From CAZLYF01 sp964586835 (GTDB lineage: Bacteria > Bacillota > Clostridia > Christensenellales > Aristaeellaceae): DNA of 64,000 nucleotides. The translations under genes were made by a program, and so were the position numbers. Under the pieces are notes generated by a model. The model had not been told where the DNA came from and made no database searches. It was given only the letters and a program-made list of their open reading frames with translations. Positions 1 to 8,569 of this stretch are shown piece by piece. Position 1 is the stretch's first letter; every line of letters starts with the position of its first letter. The stretch covers positions 1-64,000 of the forward strand of contig CAZPIC010000006.1 of assembly GCA_964586835.1 (NCBI GenBank). The letters run 5' to 3'.

Positions 1-957
1 CGCATCGTTCTGATTGTATTTTTGCACGCATCTTCAAGCGCGTGAATAATTCAGGTCTATAACCTGTCGCGAACAGCAGCTCTCTATATCTTCATTGCTC
101 TGTCGCAGGCTAGCGTGATTGTGGTGGGAGGCATGAACCTGTCTCTTGGGTATATTGGTGGAATGACTGTGGTCGCAGCCGGACACATCATGCAAAACTG
201 GGGTGCGGGAAGCGCGGTGGCGGGCGCTGGCGGGCTCGCGGTAGGCCTTTTAGCCGGCCTTCTCAACGGCCTGGCGATTACAAAGATGAAGATTAACTCC
301 TTCGTCGTAACACTGGCCACCAGCTTTGTCTTCAAAGGCTTGGTCACCGGCGTATCCGAGGGCTTTCCCTACACAAACCTTGCTCCTGGCTTTACCACAC
401 TGGGCCGCGGAACCTTTCTGGGCCTGCCTTACATGCTGTACCTGGCAGTACTGGTGCTGCTGGTTGTATGGTATCTGTACAAATATACGATCATTGGGCG
501 AAAGTTGCTGGCTACCGGGGGCAACCTTCAGGCCGCGAGGATGGCAGCGATCAACACGGACGCAACCATTGTGGTCGCCAACGTCCTGTCCGGCCTTTTC
601 GCAGCGCTGGCCGGCGTCTGCGCAGTGTCTATGAACGGCTCAGCACAGCCGACCACGGGCGGAGACTGGATGATATACTCCTTTGCTGTCGCGGTGATTG
701 GAGGCACCGCACTCACGGGCGGTGCCATCAGCGCGGTGGGGATCTTCATCGCTTCCTTCCTGATCGTCATGATCAAGAATGGCCTTGTTATGATCAACGC
801 AAACATCTACTATGAACAAACCTATCTGGGACTGATTCTGCTGGTAGCCGTCTCCCTGTCTTCCATCTCAGCCTTCCTGTCCCGCAGGAAGATCAGGCGG
901 CAGTTTATCAGGGAGCAACGCGCCAGGGCTTTGACTCATATGCCTGAAGGCATATAA
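1..957 (+). CDS. Ribose-type sugar ABC transporter permease, 5'-partial, with an in-frame TGA
   Basis: Membrane permease of a carbohydrate ABC importer (RbsC/BPD_transp_2 family). The reading frame is open from the left edge except for one TGA at 43-45. After it, the conserved block with the GGMNLSLG motif and about eight hydrophobic segments continue to the stop at 955-957. The family is normally about 310-340 residues, and the part after the TGA is about 303 codons, so mainly the N-terminus and first membrane segment are affected. GTG at 115 could restart translation but would lose the first helix. The binding-protein gene starts 17 bp downstream after a strong ribosome binding site, so the three transporter genes form one operon. 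The TGA may be a real nonsense mutation or an assembly error at the contig edge. Family assignment is firm; the state of the N-terminus is not. Confidence 0.8.
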
Positions 958-974
958 ATAAGGAGGATGTCAGG

Positions 975-1967
975 ATGAAAAGGTTGACGGTTTCGTTGCT
1001 CGTACTGATCTTAACCCTGTCCATGAGCCTTACCGGTCTGGCAGAGGCGAAGATTGCGTGGTATTTTTCCGCGCCGCACAGTTATGGTGAAGAAGTCAAA
1101 GGTTATGCTGAGAGATTTGCTGAGGACTATGACGTGGATGTCAAGTTCCTGATCGGCTCAGACTGGGAACAGTCCACTCAGGATGCCAACATGCGCGCAT
1201 TGGTCGCTGATGGGTACATGAACATCTCCACCTTCCCGTCCAGCGATGGGGCGGCCGGCCTGTATGACGAGCTGAAATCCTTCGGAGCGAACATTGTGGG
1301 CTATGGGGCCAGCACCAGTCAGCAGACAGAGTTGTTCTGTATCGCGACAGACGTGGAGGCTGCCGCCTATGACGCCTGCGGTTACGTGATTGAGGCCATG
1401 GGTGGCAAGGGTGGAATCTTAAACGTGCTGGAAGTCCTTTCGGACACCAATACCTTAAAGCGCAAGGCCGGCGTTGAAAACTGTATCGACGCGCATGAAG
1501 GCGTTGAGCTGGTGCAGCAGGTGGCGGATATCACCACCATTGCCGAAGGCGTTGAAAAGATCTCTGCCGCAGTGACCTCCAACATCGGCAAAATCAACGG
1601 CATTGTGTGCACCGGTAACCAATCTTCCGCTGCTGCCGTACAGGTGCTGGACGACTACTATGCCCGGAACCCCAACGCGGAGAAGATCTACCTGGTGTGC
1701 ATTGATACGCCCGACGACGTGATGCAGGGCATAGAAAAAGGGATTGTCTATGGCACCATCGCACAGAACACCTACGCACATGGATATATCCCCATGCTGA
1801 TTCTCAAGATGCTCAATGAAGGATACTCCAAGGTGGAAGGCCATTATTTCATCGACTCTGGCAACGTCCTTGTGACCCAGGATAACATGGAGCGTTTTTC
1901 TGAAGACCTGATGAAGGTGACTGAACAGATCATAGAAGACCTTACTGCGAAATACCTAACAAAGTAA
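975..1967 (+). CDS. Sugar-binding protein of the ABC transporter (RbsB-like)
   Basis: Extracytoplasmic solute-binding protein of 330 residues that would deliver a sugar-like ligand to the adjacent permease and ATPase. Residues 1-25 form a classical signal peptide (KRLT start, long Leu/Val/Ser core, AEA end) with no lipobox cysteine, which is unusual for a monoderm binding protein. The rest matches the periplasmic-binding-protein type 1 fold (Peripla_BP_4), with alternating Rossmann-like segments. A close AAGGAGG site precedes the ATG. A strong hairpin follows the stop at 1977-2002 and may raise the stability of this transcript relative to the ATPase part. Substrate cannot be read from sequence. 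Confidence 0.85.
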   Translation: MKRLTVSLLVLILTLSMSLTGLAEAKIAWYFSAPHSYGEEVKGYAERFAEDYDVDVKFLIGSDWEQSTQDANMRALVADGYMNISTFPSSDGAAGLYDELKSFGANIVGYGASTSQQTELFCIATDVEAAAYDACGYVIEAMGGKGGILNVLEVLSDTNTLKRKAGVENCIDAHEGVELVQQVADITTIAEGVEKISAAVTSNIGKINGIVCTGNQSSAAAVQVLDDYYARNPNAEKIYLVCIDTPDDVMQGIEKGIVYGTIAQNTYAHGYIPMLILKMLNEGYSKVEGHYFIDSGNVLVTQDNMERFSEDLMKVTEQIIEDLTAKYLTK

Positions 1968-1976
1968 GCACGTGGA

Positions 1977-2002
1977 GGGAGGATGGCTTCAGCCATCCTC
2001 CC
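1977..2002 (+). promoter_or_regulatory. Intercistronic hairpin after the binding-protein gene
   Basis: Perfect 11-bp inverted repeat (1977-1987 with 1992-2002) around a TTCA loop, starting 9 bp after the stop of the binding-protein gene. The following bases are CCTTGTGTG, so there is no U-tract. By analogy with other importer operons it could protect the upstream mRNA from 3' decay or partly attenuate transcription into the ATPase gene. The ATG at 1983 lies inside the stem and is therefore an unlikely start. Confidence 0.7.
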
Positions 2003-2030
2003 CTTGTGTGATCCAACCAGAGGGTACGTA

Positions 2031-3536
2031 ATGCTTGAAGTGAATGAGGTCACCAAGATCTTCCCCGGCGTGACAGCCTTGGACCGTGTGACCGCCTCTT
2101 TCAAACGGGGCGAGATCCATGCGCTCGTGGGTGAAAACGGGGCGGGTAAATCCACGCTGATGAAAATCCTCGCAGGGATTTATCAACCCGACGCCGGGGA
2201 TGTCTTCATCAACGGCGAAAAAGTGCATATGAAGAGCTATCATGACGCAATTGCCCGAGAGATCTCAATCGTCTATCAGGAAATACAGGTGATCCCAAGG
2301 TCCACGGTCGCGGAGAACATCGCTCTGGACAAGTTAGGAAAGTTCACCAACAGGTTGGGGATTATCGAATGGGACAAGGTCAATCAAAACGCACAAACGT
2401 ATCTGGACATGGTGGAGCTGAAGGTCAGGCCGACCGACCAGATTGGCAGCATGACCGCAGCGCAGAAGCAGCTGATCCAGATATCCAAAGCCCTATCCAC
2501 GAACGCGCACTACATCTTGATGGACGAGCCTACCAGCTCTCTCACCAGATACGAAGCAGAAAACCTGTTTCACATCATCCGCAAGCTGAAGGATGAGGGG
2601 CGGTCGATCATTTTCGTTTCGCACAAGATCGAAGAATGCATGGAGCTGTGCGATGTTGTCACCGTGCTGCGCGACGGGCGGGTCATCGGGACAACCCCGA
2701 TCGCTAACATCACGCGCAAGGATCTGATTCGCATGATGATTGGCCGGGAAGACGATATTGTGCACCTGGGCACGCTGGATATCTCGGAAGAAAAGATCCT
2801 GGAAGCGCGACATATTGGCCGCGCCGGCATGTTTGATGATATCAGTATGGAGCTGAAAAGGGGCGAAATCCTTGGGCTGTATGGTCTGGTGGGGGCGGGT
2901 CGCACCGAGTTTGCCAGGCTGCTGGTAGGTGTAGACCGGATGAACGCGGGCCAGGTGCTCATAAGAGGAAAACAGGCAAAGATCAACTCCCTGCGTGACG
3001 CAATGGCAAGATACCGTATGGGCTATGTGACCGAAAACCGCAAAGAGGAGGGGTTGATCCTTCCTTTTAGTGTAAAGGAGAACATCATCGTTACGGTTTT
3101 GCGTAGCATGCTCAAGAAGGTCTGCACGATCAGCACGAAGAAATGCGTCAGCCTTTCCAAGCATATGATCGGCCGCTTGGATATCCGGACACCGTCGGAG
3201 CATACCCCTGTGGAGAACCTTTCCGGTGGTAACCAGCAGAAGGTATCGCTCAGCAAGTGGTTAGCTGCCGACTGCGAGATCCTGATCATCGACGAGCCCA
3301 CTGTGGGCGTGGACGTGGGAGCCAAGCGACAGATCCACCAGATTATATGGGACCTGGCAAAAAAGGAGATGAAGTCCATCATCCTTATCTCGTCGGACAT
3401 GACGGAGATGATCACCCTGGCCAGGCGGATCCTGGTGTTCAAGGACTACCGCATCGTATCGGAAATCACAGGGCTCAATGATGGGTACACCGACTATCAG
3501 GAGGTCACCGAACGGATCGGGGCAGCGATGGTATAG
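2031..3536 (+). CDS. Sugar ABC transporter ATPase with two ATP-binding domains (RbsA-like)
   Basis: Energising subunit of the ribose-type importer, 501 residues, with two tandem nucleotide-binding domains. Domain 1 has Walker A (GENGAGKST near residue 35) and Walker B (LMDEPTSSL near 165). Its signature region reads MTAAQKQ rather than LSGGQ, as is common for the first domain of this family. Domain 2 starts near residue 250 and has LSGGNQQKV and IIDEPTVGVD. The ATG at 2031 is preferred over the upstream in-frame ATG at 1983 because the latter lies in a hairpin and would add sixteen non-homologous residues. It is the last gene of the permease, binding protein, ATPase operon. Confidence 0.88.
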   Translation: MLEVNEVTKIFPGVTALDRVTASFKRGEIHALVGENGAGKSTLMKILAGIYQPDAGDVFINGEKVHMKSYHDAIAREISIVYQEIQVIPRSTVAENIALDKLGKFTNRLGIIEWDKVNQNAQTYLDMVELKVRPTDQIGSMTAAQKQLIQISKALSTNAHYILMDEPTSSLTRYEAENLFHIIRKLKDEGRSIIFVSHKIEECMELCDVVTVLRDGRVIGTTPIANITRKDLIRMMIGREDDIVHLGTLDISEEKILEARHIGRAGMFDDISMELKRGEILGLYGLVGAGRTEFARLLVGVDRMNAGQVLIRGKQAKINSLRDAMARYRMGYVTENRKEEGLILPFSVKENIIVTVLRSMLKKVCTISTKKCVSLSKHMIGRLDIRTPSEHTPVENLSGGNQQKVSLSKWLAADCEILIIDEPTVGVDVGAKRQIHQIIWDLAKKEMKSIILISSDMTEMITLARRILVFKDYRIVSEITGLNDGYTDYQEVTERIGAAMV

Positions 3537-4368
3537 CATAGCCGCCAGTGCTCCTGTTTACGGGGCTCGCTATAGGCCCATCCTGCCACTGAGTTCTGCT
3601 GTCATGGGCGAGCGATCAGGCAACAATGTTTGCTCGAGAAAGATTTTGAAGCTTCAACCAGTTCTTGCACAGCACCTGCGCTCTGATAAAGATGCACGAC
3701 ATATATGGTGGTTCGTTCACGTTGGGTGTGTTGAGGATCCTCCCCTGTGCCGACACGAGCATGGTCGTCTGGCTGAAGCCTGCGTGGCTGGGTGTAAAGT
3801 GCCCGGTGCGTAGCTGATTCAGTTTCCTGCGGATGCTTCCCCAGGTGTCATCCGTCGGGGTTTCCGCTGATCATTGCTTCTTTGTCAAAATACTGGGAAT
3901 CTGATAAGCGCTTTCTTCTTAGGGCACCTTGGCGGCAGAAAGCTTGTTTATGAAAACGGTGGCTGCTGAACAAACGGGATGTGCAAGCCCTTCAAGCTCC
4001 CTGCTCTTGTGAGTGGCAGTCTGCCAGCTCTGGCATCTCTGCCGTTACGTTTTTCGAGAATTCAAGTATCGTTGCAATGCGCATCCAGCTGAACCCCATC
4101 CAACCGATCGCAATGCTTCTGGTGGTTGGTCATTTCCGTGACCTCCCTCCTTCATTCACACTTCTGGTGCGTTGCAGGACTTTTCCGCCCCTTTTTCCAT
4201 GCTACGCTGCCTTCCGCCGCCACTGCGCCCATTTTAAGTCGGCTCTGCAATCATCTTCCTATCTAGCTGCAAAATCAGCTCCGACGTATTCAGCCTGCCC
4301 ATTTCACTTTTCTTGCGGCAAAATTACAGACTTCTGCGCGCACTATCGGTAAACCATTCAGAATATTA
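3537..4368. other. Gene-poor stretch with a possible IS30-type transposase remnant
   Basis: No intact gene is convincing here. On the minus strand a strong Shine-Dalgarno (GGAGGGAGG, 4141-4149 in complement) precedes an ATG at 4131-4133. That frame opens with MTNHQKH and stops after 23 codons. In another minus-strand frame, 4010-4130 reads like a degraded helix-turn-helix of IS30-family transposases (RIATILEFSKNVT). Downstream minus-strand frames are broken by several stops. The IS30 assignment is tentative; the rest shows nothing I recognise. Confidence 0.3.
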
Positions 4369-5061
4369 TTACAAGCTGGGCTCTTCCTCTTTGTCCATTG
4401 GTCGTTCATCCGCCAGAAAACAGTTTCTAAAGTTCTCCACTGCAGCATCCAGATGGATCGACAGCATCTCTGCTGCCTTATCCGGACGATCGTTTTCAAG
4501 CTGTTCGATAATTTCACTATGCCTGACAGGATTGCACATATGATTGAAAGGGTAGCAGCTGGAACGGGTGATGCATAGTTTTACCTCTGCTGAAAGGGAG
4601 GCGTACAGGCGTGACAACCGCGGACTATCCACAGAATCAATCAGAGTTGAGTGAAAGTTCATATCCGCTTCGACATAACTGCGCCAGTCTTTCTCAAAAT
4701 TCAGTTTTTCGACTCGCTCAAGTGCTTGCATCAGTGTGAAAGGAATGAATCCCATCTTCCCCATCGCTCGGATTGCTTCCAGTTCAAACAGTTTACGTAG
4801 CCGAAAAATCTCTTCAACATCATCATATCGGATGACCTTCACGTAAACACCCCGGTTAGCGATCTTCTCAAGGATTCCGTTTGCCAGCAAGTGAGCAATT
4901 GCCTCCCGGATGGTATTGCGGCTGACTCCGTATCTGCTAACCAGATCAGATTCCGTAATCTTAGAACCAGATACAAATCGCAGGGAAAAGATGTCTTCTT
5001 CAATTGCAGAAATAACAGCGTCCACCGCCGAAACCATGCGCAAAGGCCTTTCGCAACTCAT
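4369..5061 (-). CDS. GntR-family transcriptional regulator with FCD domain
   Basis: Ligand-responsive DNA-binding regulator of 230 residues. A winged helix-turn-helix lies at about residues 10-75 (pattern SDLVSRYGVSRNTIREAIAHL), followed by an all-helical FCD effector domain (about 85-215) with RLRKLFELEAIRA, a mid-domain D-x3-H (DMNFH) and a C-terminal His (RHSEII) typical of the metal and ligand pocket. The start at 5061 has GAAGGTGGGG upstream; an upstream in-frame ATG at 5151 would add 30 residues unlike the family. A TATACT -10 lies at 5092-5097 on this strand. It is transcribed away from the aldolase/TRAP operon, so it very likely controls that operon and possibly itself. Confidence 0.88.
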   Translation of the reverse strand: MSCERPLRMVSAVDAVISAIEEDIFSLRFVSGSKITESDLVSRYGVSRNTIREAIAHLLANGILEKIANRGVYVKVIRYDDVEEIFRLRKLFELEAIRAMGKMGFIPFTLMQALERVEKLNFEKDWRSYVEADMNFHSTLIDSVDSPRLSRLYASLSAEVKLCITRSSCYPFNHMCNPVRHSEIIEQLENDRPDKAAEMLSIHLDAAVENFRNCFLADERPMDKEEEPSL

Positions 5062-5139
5062 AACAGCCCCACCTTCAGACAGGATAATAATAGTATACCG
5101 AAAAGGAGCCTTCCATGCCAGAGATCGGTGGATATTAGG

Positions 5140-5152
5140 ATTGTTGAACAAT
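5140..5152. promoter_or_regulatory. Candidate operator, 13-bp palindrome
   Basis: ATTGTTGAACAAT is a perfect inverted repeat around a central G/C pair. It ends 3 bp before the -35 box of the catabolic operon and lies between the divergent gntR and aldolase promoters. Position and symmetry suit a GntR dimer site. The link to the neighbouring regulator is inference. Confidence 0.5.
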
Positions 5153-5155
5153 GTG

Positions 5156-5184
5156 TTGACATCGACCCGAGTTGCGAGTATATT
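5156..5184 (+). promoter_or_regulatory. Sigma-A-type promoter of the aldolase/TRAP operon
   Basis: TTGACA at 5156-5161, a 17-bp spacer and TATATT at 5179-5184: a near-consensus housekeeping promoter pointing at the aldolase gene. The predicted start is near 5191, which leaves an untranslated leader of about 218 nt. Confidence 0.75.
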
Positions 5185-5190
5185 GTCCTG

Positions 5191-5408
5191 GACGCATGAG
5201 AGAAAGGCGCCCCATCAGGAAAGACAAGGCTTCGGCTGGAGCTGAGATTTATGAGGCGCCGGGCAGATGGTTTCTGCTTTGCTTGTCCTGTCAAAAGACA
5301 GCTCTCAGTCCTTTTCAGTAGAAAAGCAGGCTCCGTTTTTCTAAATCTGATGGCAAAGGGTACTATTCCCACCTCGAAACGAATTACTTTGATTGCTGGA
5401 GATTGAAC
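5191..5408 (+). promoter_or_regulatory. Long leader of the aldolase operon
   Basis: Between the predicted transcription start and the aldolase gene. GGCGCC at 5206-5211 and again at 5255-5260, flanked by CCAT and ATGA, can pair into a stem enclosing a GGC-TTCG-GCT element. A U5 run sits at 5336-5340 after a weak A/U-rich stem. An open frame from ATG 5196 encodes about 42 residues with many Arg and Lys. I cannot match it to a known riboswitch class. Confidence 0.3.
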
Positions 5409-6191
5409 ATGGATAGATACAGGACCTTGAAGCAGAAATTGCAGGAACGCAAGCCGATTCTCGGGTCGACCATCACCAGTGTAGCCTGGTCAGGCCTGAT
5501 CCAAAAGGCGGCATCGTATTCCTTCGACTTTATGGTCTTTGATCTGGAACACGGAACGCTCAGCGTTGAGAGTGCGGAAGAACAGCTGCGCGTATGTCGG
5601 CTTTGCGGCCTTCCGTCCGTTGTACGTATACAGGATGCCATTCCTCACCTGATTAGTAAGACGCTGGATATGGGAGCAGATGGGCTGATTCTTCCGCGCG
5701 TAGAAAAACCTACCCAGGTTGAGATGGCTGTACGTGCAGCCCGCTACTACCCCAGAGGACGCAAAGGCTGTGGTGGTTTTTCTAATTTTCGACCCGATGA
5801 CAATGCGGATGTGCACACTTACAACGACAATCGGTTGTTGTTCATACAAATCGAATCCGGAGAGGGCCTTCAGGTTCTTCCAGAATTGACAGCACGTTTT
5901 CAGGATGAGTTAGCCGGTGTGATCATTGGCCCCTACGATGCCTCCATCATGACGGGCACCCCGCTGAACATCCATAGCGACATTACTACTGGTTTTATCA
6001 AAGACGTTTTTTCAGTATGTGATGCTGTTAAAATGCCCTGCGGCATCTTTGTAGATGACGCTTCGATGATTGCAAAATACCGAGATCTTGGCGCCAGTAT
6101 CTTTTGGACAGGGACTGAGGTGTCACTGCTGTGCGAATCATACACAAGGCTTTGCAATGAATTTCAGCGCGAAACAGGAAGCGGAGTATGA
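5409..6191 (+). CDS. HpcH/HpaI-family class II aldolase
   Basis: Metal-dependent aldolase of 260 residues that cleaves 2-keto-3-deoxy sugar acids or aldarates to pyruvate and an aldehyde. The family signature is visible: FDLEHG (catalytic His) near residue 45, Arg in SVVRI, GADGLILPRVE, the metal Glu in IQIESGEG and the metal Asp in GPYDAS. ATG at 5409 has GGAGA 7 bp upstream; TTG at 5403 is too close to it. The next gene overlaps by 4 bp (ATGA), so the two are translationally coupled. With the TRAP importer and dehydrogenase it points to sugar-acid breakdown. Exact substrate is unknown. Confidence 0.85.
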   Translation: MDRYRTLKQKLQERKPILGSTITSVAWSGLIQKAASYSFDFMVFDLEHGTLSVESAEEQLRVCRLCGLPSVVRIQDAIPHLISKTLDMGADGLILPRVEKPTQVEMAVRAARYYPRGRKGCGGFSNFRPDDNADVHTYNDNRLLFIQIESGEGLQVLPELTARFQDELAGVIIGPYDASIMTGTPLNIHSDITTGFIKDVFSVCDAVKMPCGIFVDDASMIAKYRDLGASIFWTGTEVSLLCESYTRLCNEFQRETGSGV

Positions 6192-7174
6192 CGAGGGAGT
6201 CGGGCAGTTTCGATAGCAGCAGCACGGTGCTACAGGGTGTGTATGCTTATGAATTTCCTGAGAGCTTTATGCAACAGCACCCCGGAATACAGATGTATGC
6301 TGTCGGAGAGGATAGACCATCCTACGAGGCATTTGAAAATCCGGAACGGATCAACCTGTTGATTGCTCGCCAAGGGGCCGTCAACAGGATGCTGGAGATA
6401 TTCAGCAAAGTTCGATGGCTGCAACTCCTCACCGCAGGATATGAGCAGGTAAATTTAATGTTGCTCCGCCGACGAGATATCCTCCTCACCAATGCCAGCA
6501 GCGCATACTGCGAAACGATCGCAGAGGACGTACTGTGTAAAATCCTCGCACTTGCCCGCAACAGCGAAGCGCATTTCCATCATAAGCAACAAGCATTTTG
6601 GCCAAAAGAAGAGCAGTCTTCCGAATATAACATCGACCTCTTTGGAAAGACTCTGGGACTCCTGGGCGCTGGAAATATTGGGCGGGAAGTCGCACTTCGG
6701 GCAAAAGCTTTCCGTATGCGGGTGGTAGGCTATGACCCGTACGTTAACAGACAGGAGGGCTTTGACCATATCTACTCCAGCGTCCGAGGCCTGGCTACGC
6801 TTCTTGAAACCAGCCGCTTTGTCGTGGCTTGTCTTCCTTTGACTGATGAAACAAGGGGCCTGATGGATACTGAAGCCTTCGCGCTGATGCGCCACGATGC
6901 CTATTTTATTAACGTATCCCGGGGCGAAGTGGTAGACCAAAACGCCCTGATGCAGGCTCTGAACGCTGAAGCCATCCGCGGAGCAGCATTGGATGTGACT
7001 ACACCGGAGCCTCTTCCGGCAGAGAGCCCTCTTTGGCTTGCACGAAACCTCCTGATCACACCACATACAGCCGCCATGAGCGACCTGACAAAAAAACGTG
7101 TGTGTGCCATGGTTGAACGAAACATCATTCATTACCTTGAAGGCCGGCAGCTCGAAAACTTCGTGAGATACTGA
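6188..7174 (+). CDS. D-isomer-specific 2-hydroxyacid dehydrogenase
   Basis: NAD(P)-dependent oxidoreductase of 328 residues that interconverts a 2-keto acid and a D-2-hydroxy acid. The Rossmann motif GAGNIG is near residue 160. The catalytic triad Arg (NVSRGE), Glu (TPEPLP) and His (TPHTAA) is intact. It starts inside the aldolase stop codon and is followed 116 bp later by dctP. It may reduce an aldolase product or act on an imported hydroxy acid. The family is clear; the substrate is inferred only from context. Confidence 0.85.
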   Translation: MTRESGSFDSSSTVLQGVYAYEFPESFMQQHPGIQMYAVGEDRPSYEAFENPERINLLIARQGAVNRMLEIFSKVRWLQLLTAGYEQVNLMLLRRRDILLTNASSAYCETIAEDVLCKILALARNSEAHFHHKQQAFWPKEEQSSEYNIDLFGKTLGLLGAGNIGREVALRAKAFRMRVVGYDPYVNRQEGFDHIYSSVRGLATLLETSRFVVACLPLTDETRGLMDTEAFALMRHDAYFINVSRGEVVDQNALMQALNAEAIRGAALDVTTPEPLPAESPLWLARNLLITPHTAAMSDLTKKRVCAMVERNIIHYLEGRQLENFVRY

Positions 7175-7290
7175 GGTTTTGGGGCTAGATTTCCCATGCC
7201 GTAATGCATCGTTTCAGAAAGCCTGGAACCTTTTTCCCAGCGCCCCTTCCGTAGGAGTACGGAATCAATAGATAGTTGGAGGAGTATGTC

Positions 7291-8295
7291 ATGAAAAGAA
7301 CCCTTGCCCTGATGCTTGGTCTCGCACTGTTGCTGTCTTTGGCAGTAGCTGCTGGGAACGCGACAGACAAAACGTTCACTCTGCGCTTCAACACGACGAA
7401 CGTACCGGATTCGGCACCCTATCTGGCGATGCAGGCATTCAAAGAAGCCCTTGAAAAAAGCACCGACGGACAGATCAAGGTGGAACTCTATCACTCAGGT
7501 TCTCTGTATACTGAGGACGGCCAGTATGATGCCCTGGTTAACGGTGATCTGGAAATGATCTGGACTGACCAGTTCTGGCTGGCAGGAAAAATCCCATACC
7601 TCTCCATGCTAACGGCCGGTTATGCATTTAAGAGTTACGACCACATGAATCATGTATTCGAGGGAGATATTGGGCAGGAGATCTTCGACGACGTAGCAGA
7701 AAGAGAAGGCGTACGCCCCCTTGGTGCCTACTACTTTGGATCTCGACAGCTCAGTTTCCGCAAGGGGCTGGGAAAAACAGTACAGCTGCCCGCAGATATG
7801 GCACCCTTGAATTTCCGTATGCCCAATACCGAAGCCTACCTTTTCCTTGGGCGGGCTCTTGGCACCAACCCGACCCCGATGGCTCTGACAGAAGTCTATA
7901 TGGGTCTGTCCACCGGTGCCATTGACGGCCAGGACAATCCCCTCCCCACCCTATACTCCAACAGCTTCTATGAGGTCACTGAGTCTATAACGCTGACCTA
8001 TCACACCATCAGCTCTATCTGGCCCTCCATCCGGCAACAGACGTGGCAGGAACTGGGAGAAGATCTGCAAGCTAAAGTCATGGAAGCCATAGCAGCTGGA
8101 AAGGAAGCCTGTGATTCCTTTGTGCTTTCCAAAGAGGGAGAACTCCTCGATACGTTCAGAGAGATGGGCATCACCATTATCGAGCCGGACATGGATGCCT
8201 GGATTAGCCATGTTCAGGCCTTTTATCTGGCGGACGCTGACATGACTTCCACATGGGACATGGATCTCTATGATCGTATCAACGCTCTCGACTGA
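7291..8295 (+). CDS. dctP: TRAP transporter substrate-binding protein (DctP family)
   Basis: Extracytoplasmic receptor of a tripartite ATP-independent importer, 334 residues. A signal peptide covers about residues 1-23. Two family hallmarks are present: the arginine that binds the ligand carboxylate (NFRMPN) and the helix motif TEVYMGLSTGAIDGQ. GGAGGAG upstream supports ATG 7291; TTG at 7276 would add five residues and overlaps that site. It is followed by an 11-bp hairpin and then by a decayed transposase before its membrane partners, so the usual tight dctPQM spacing is broken. Confidence 0.9.
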   Translation: MKRTLALMLGLALLLSLAVAAGNATDKTFTLRFNTTNVPDSAPYLAMQAFKEALEKSTDGQIKVELYHSGSLYTEDGQYDALVNGDLEMIWTDQFWLAGKIPYLSMLTAGYAFKSYDHMNHVFEGDIGQEIFDDVAEREGVRPLGAYYFGSRQLSFRKGLGKTVQLPADMAPLNFRMPNTEAYLFLGRALGTNPTPMALTEVYMGLSTGAIDGQDNPLPTLYSNSFYEVTESITLTYHTISSIWPSIRQQTWQELGEDLQAKVMEAIAAGKEACDSFVLSKEGELLDTFREMGITIIEPDMDAWISHVQAFYLADADMTSTWDMDLYDRINALD

Positions 8296-8305
8296 CCAGA
8301 TGCGC

Positions 8306-8334
8306 CAGGGCCGGGAATTATACTCCCGGCCCTG
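8306..8334 (+). terminator. Strong hairpin after dctP
   Basis: Perfect 11-bp GC-rich inverted repeat (8306-8316 with 8324-8334) with a 7-nt loop, 10 bp after the dctP stop. No U-tract follows (ACTACGCT), so full intrinsic termination is doubtful. It more likely acts as an mRNA 3' stabiliser, or it may limit read-through into dctQM. Confidence 0.6.
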
Positions 8335-8569
8335 ACTACGCTGAACGATAAGCGGTATGAATCGAGCCAACACCTGAGTTTAAAAAGCATGAACTGCCCC
8401 GCTATGAAAGGATAGCAAATTTCAAGGCAAACGGACGGTCTTGAGGAGGCCACGGAATTGCGGGAGAAAGCCGAACGGCTGACAACGGAAGAGGTTCGCC
8501 CTAGATAAAACAGCCTCTCAAGCACCAGAAATGCAAGACCGGGCAGGCGAGAGGGTATGATTGGGATTG

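Noticed and set aside
1983..2030. In-frame ATG at 1983 with a GGAGG nearby as start of the ABC ATPase
   Set aside because: It lies within a perfect 11-bp hairpin, and the added sixteen residues do not resemble the family; ATG 2031 gives the normal N-terminus.
3478..3813. Plus-strand open frame after the ABC ATPase
   Set aside because: Starts inside the ATPase gene, has no ribosome binding site and no recognisable family.
5191..5408. A known riboswitch class in the aldolase leader
   Set aside because: Only the GGCGCC pairing is clear; no conserved core of a described riboswitch was recognised.
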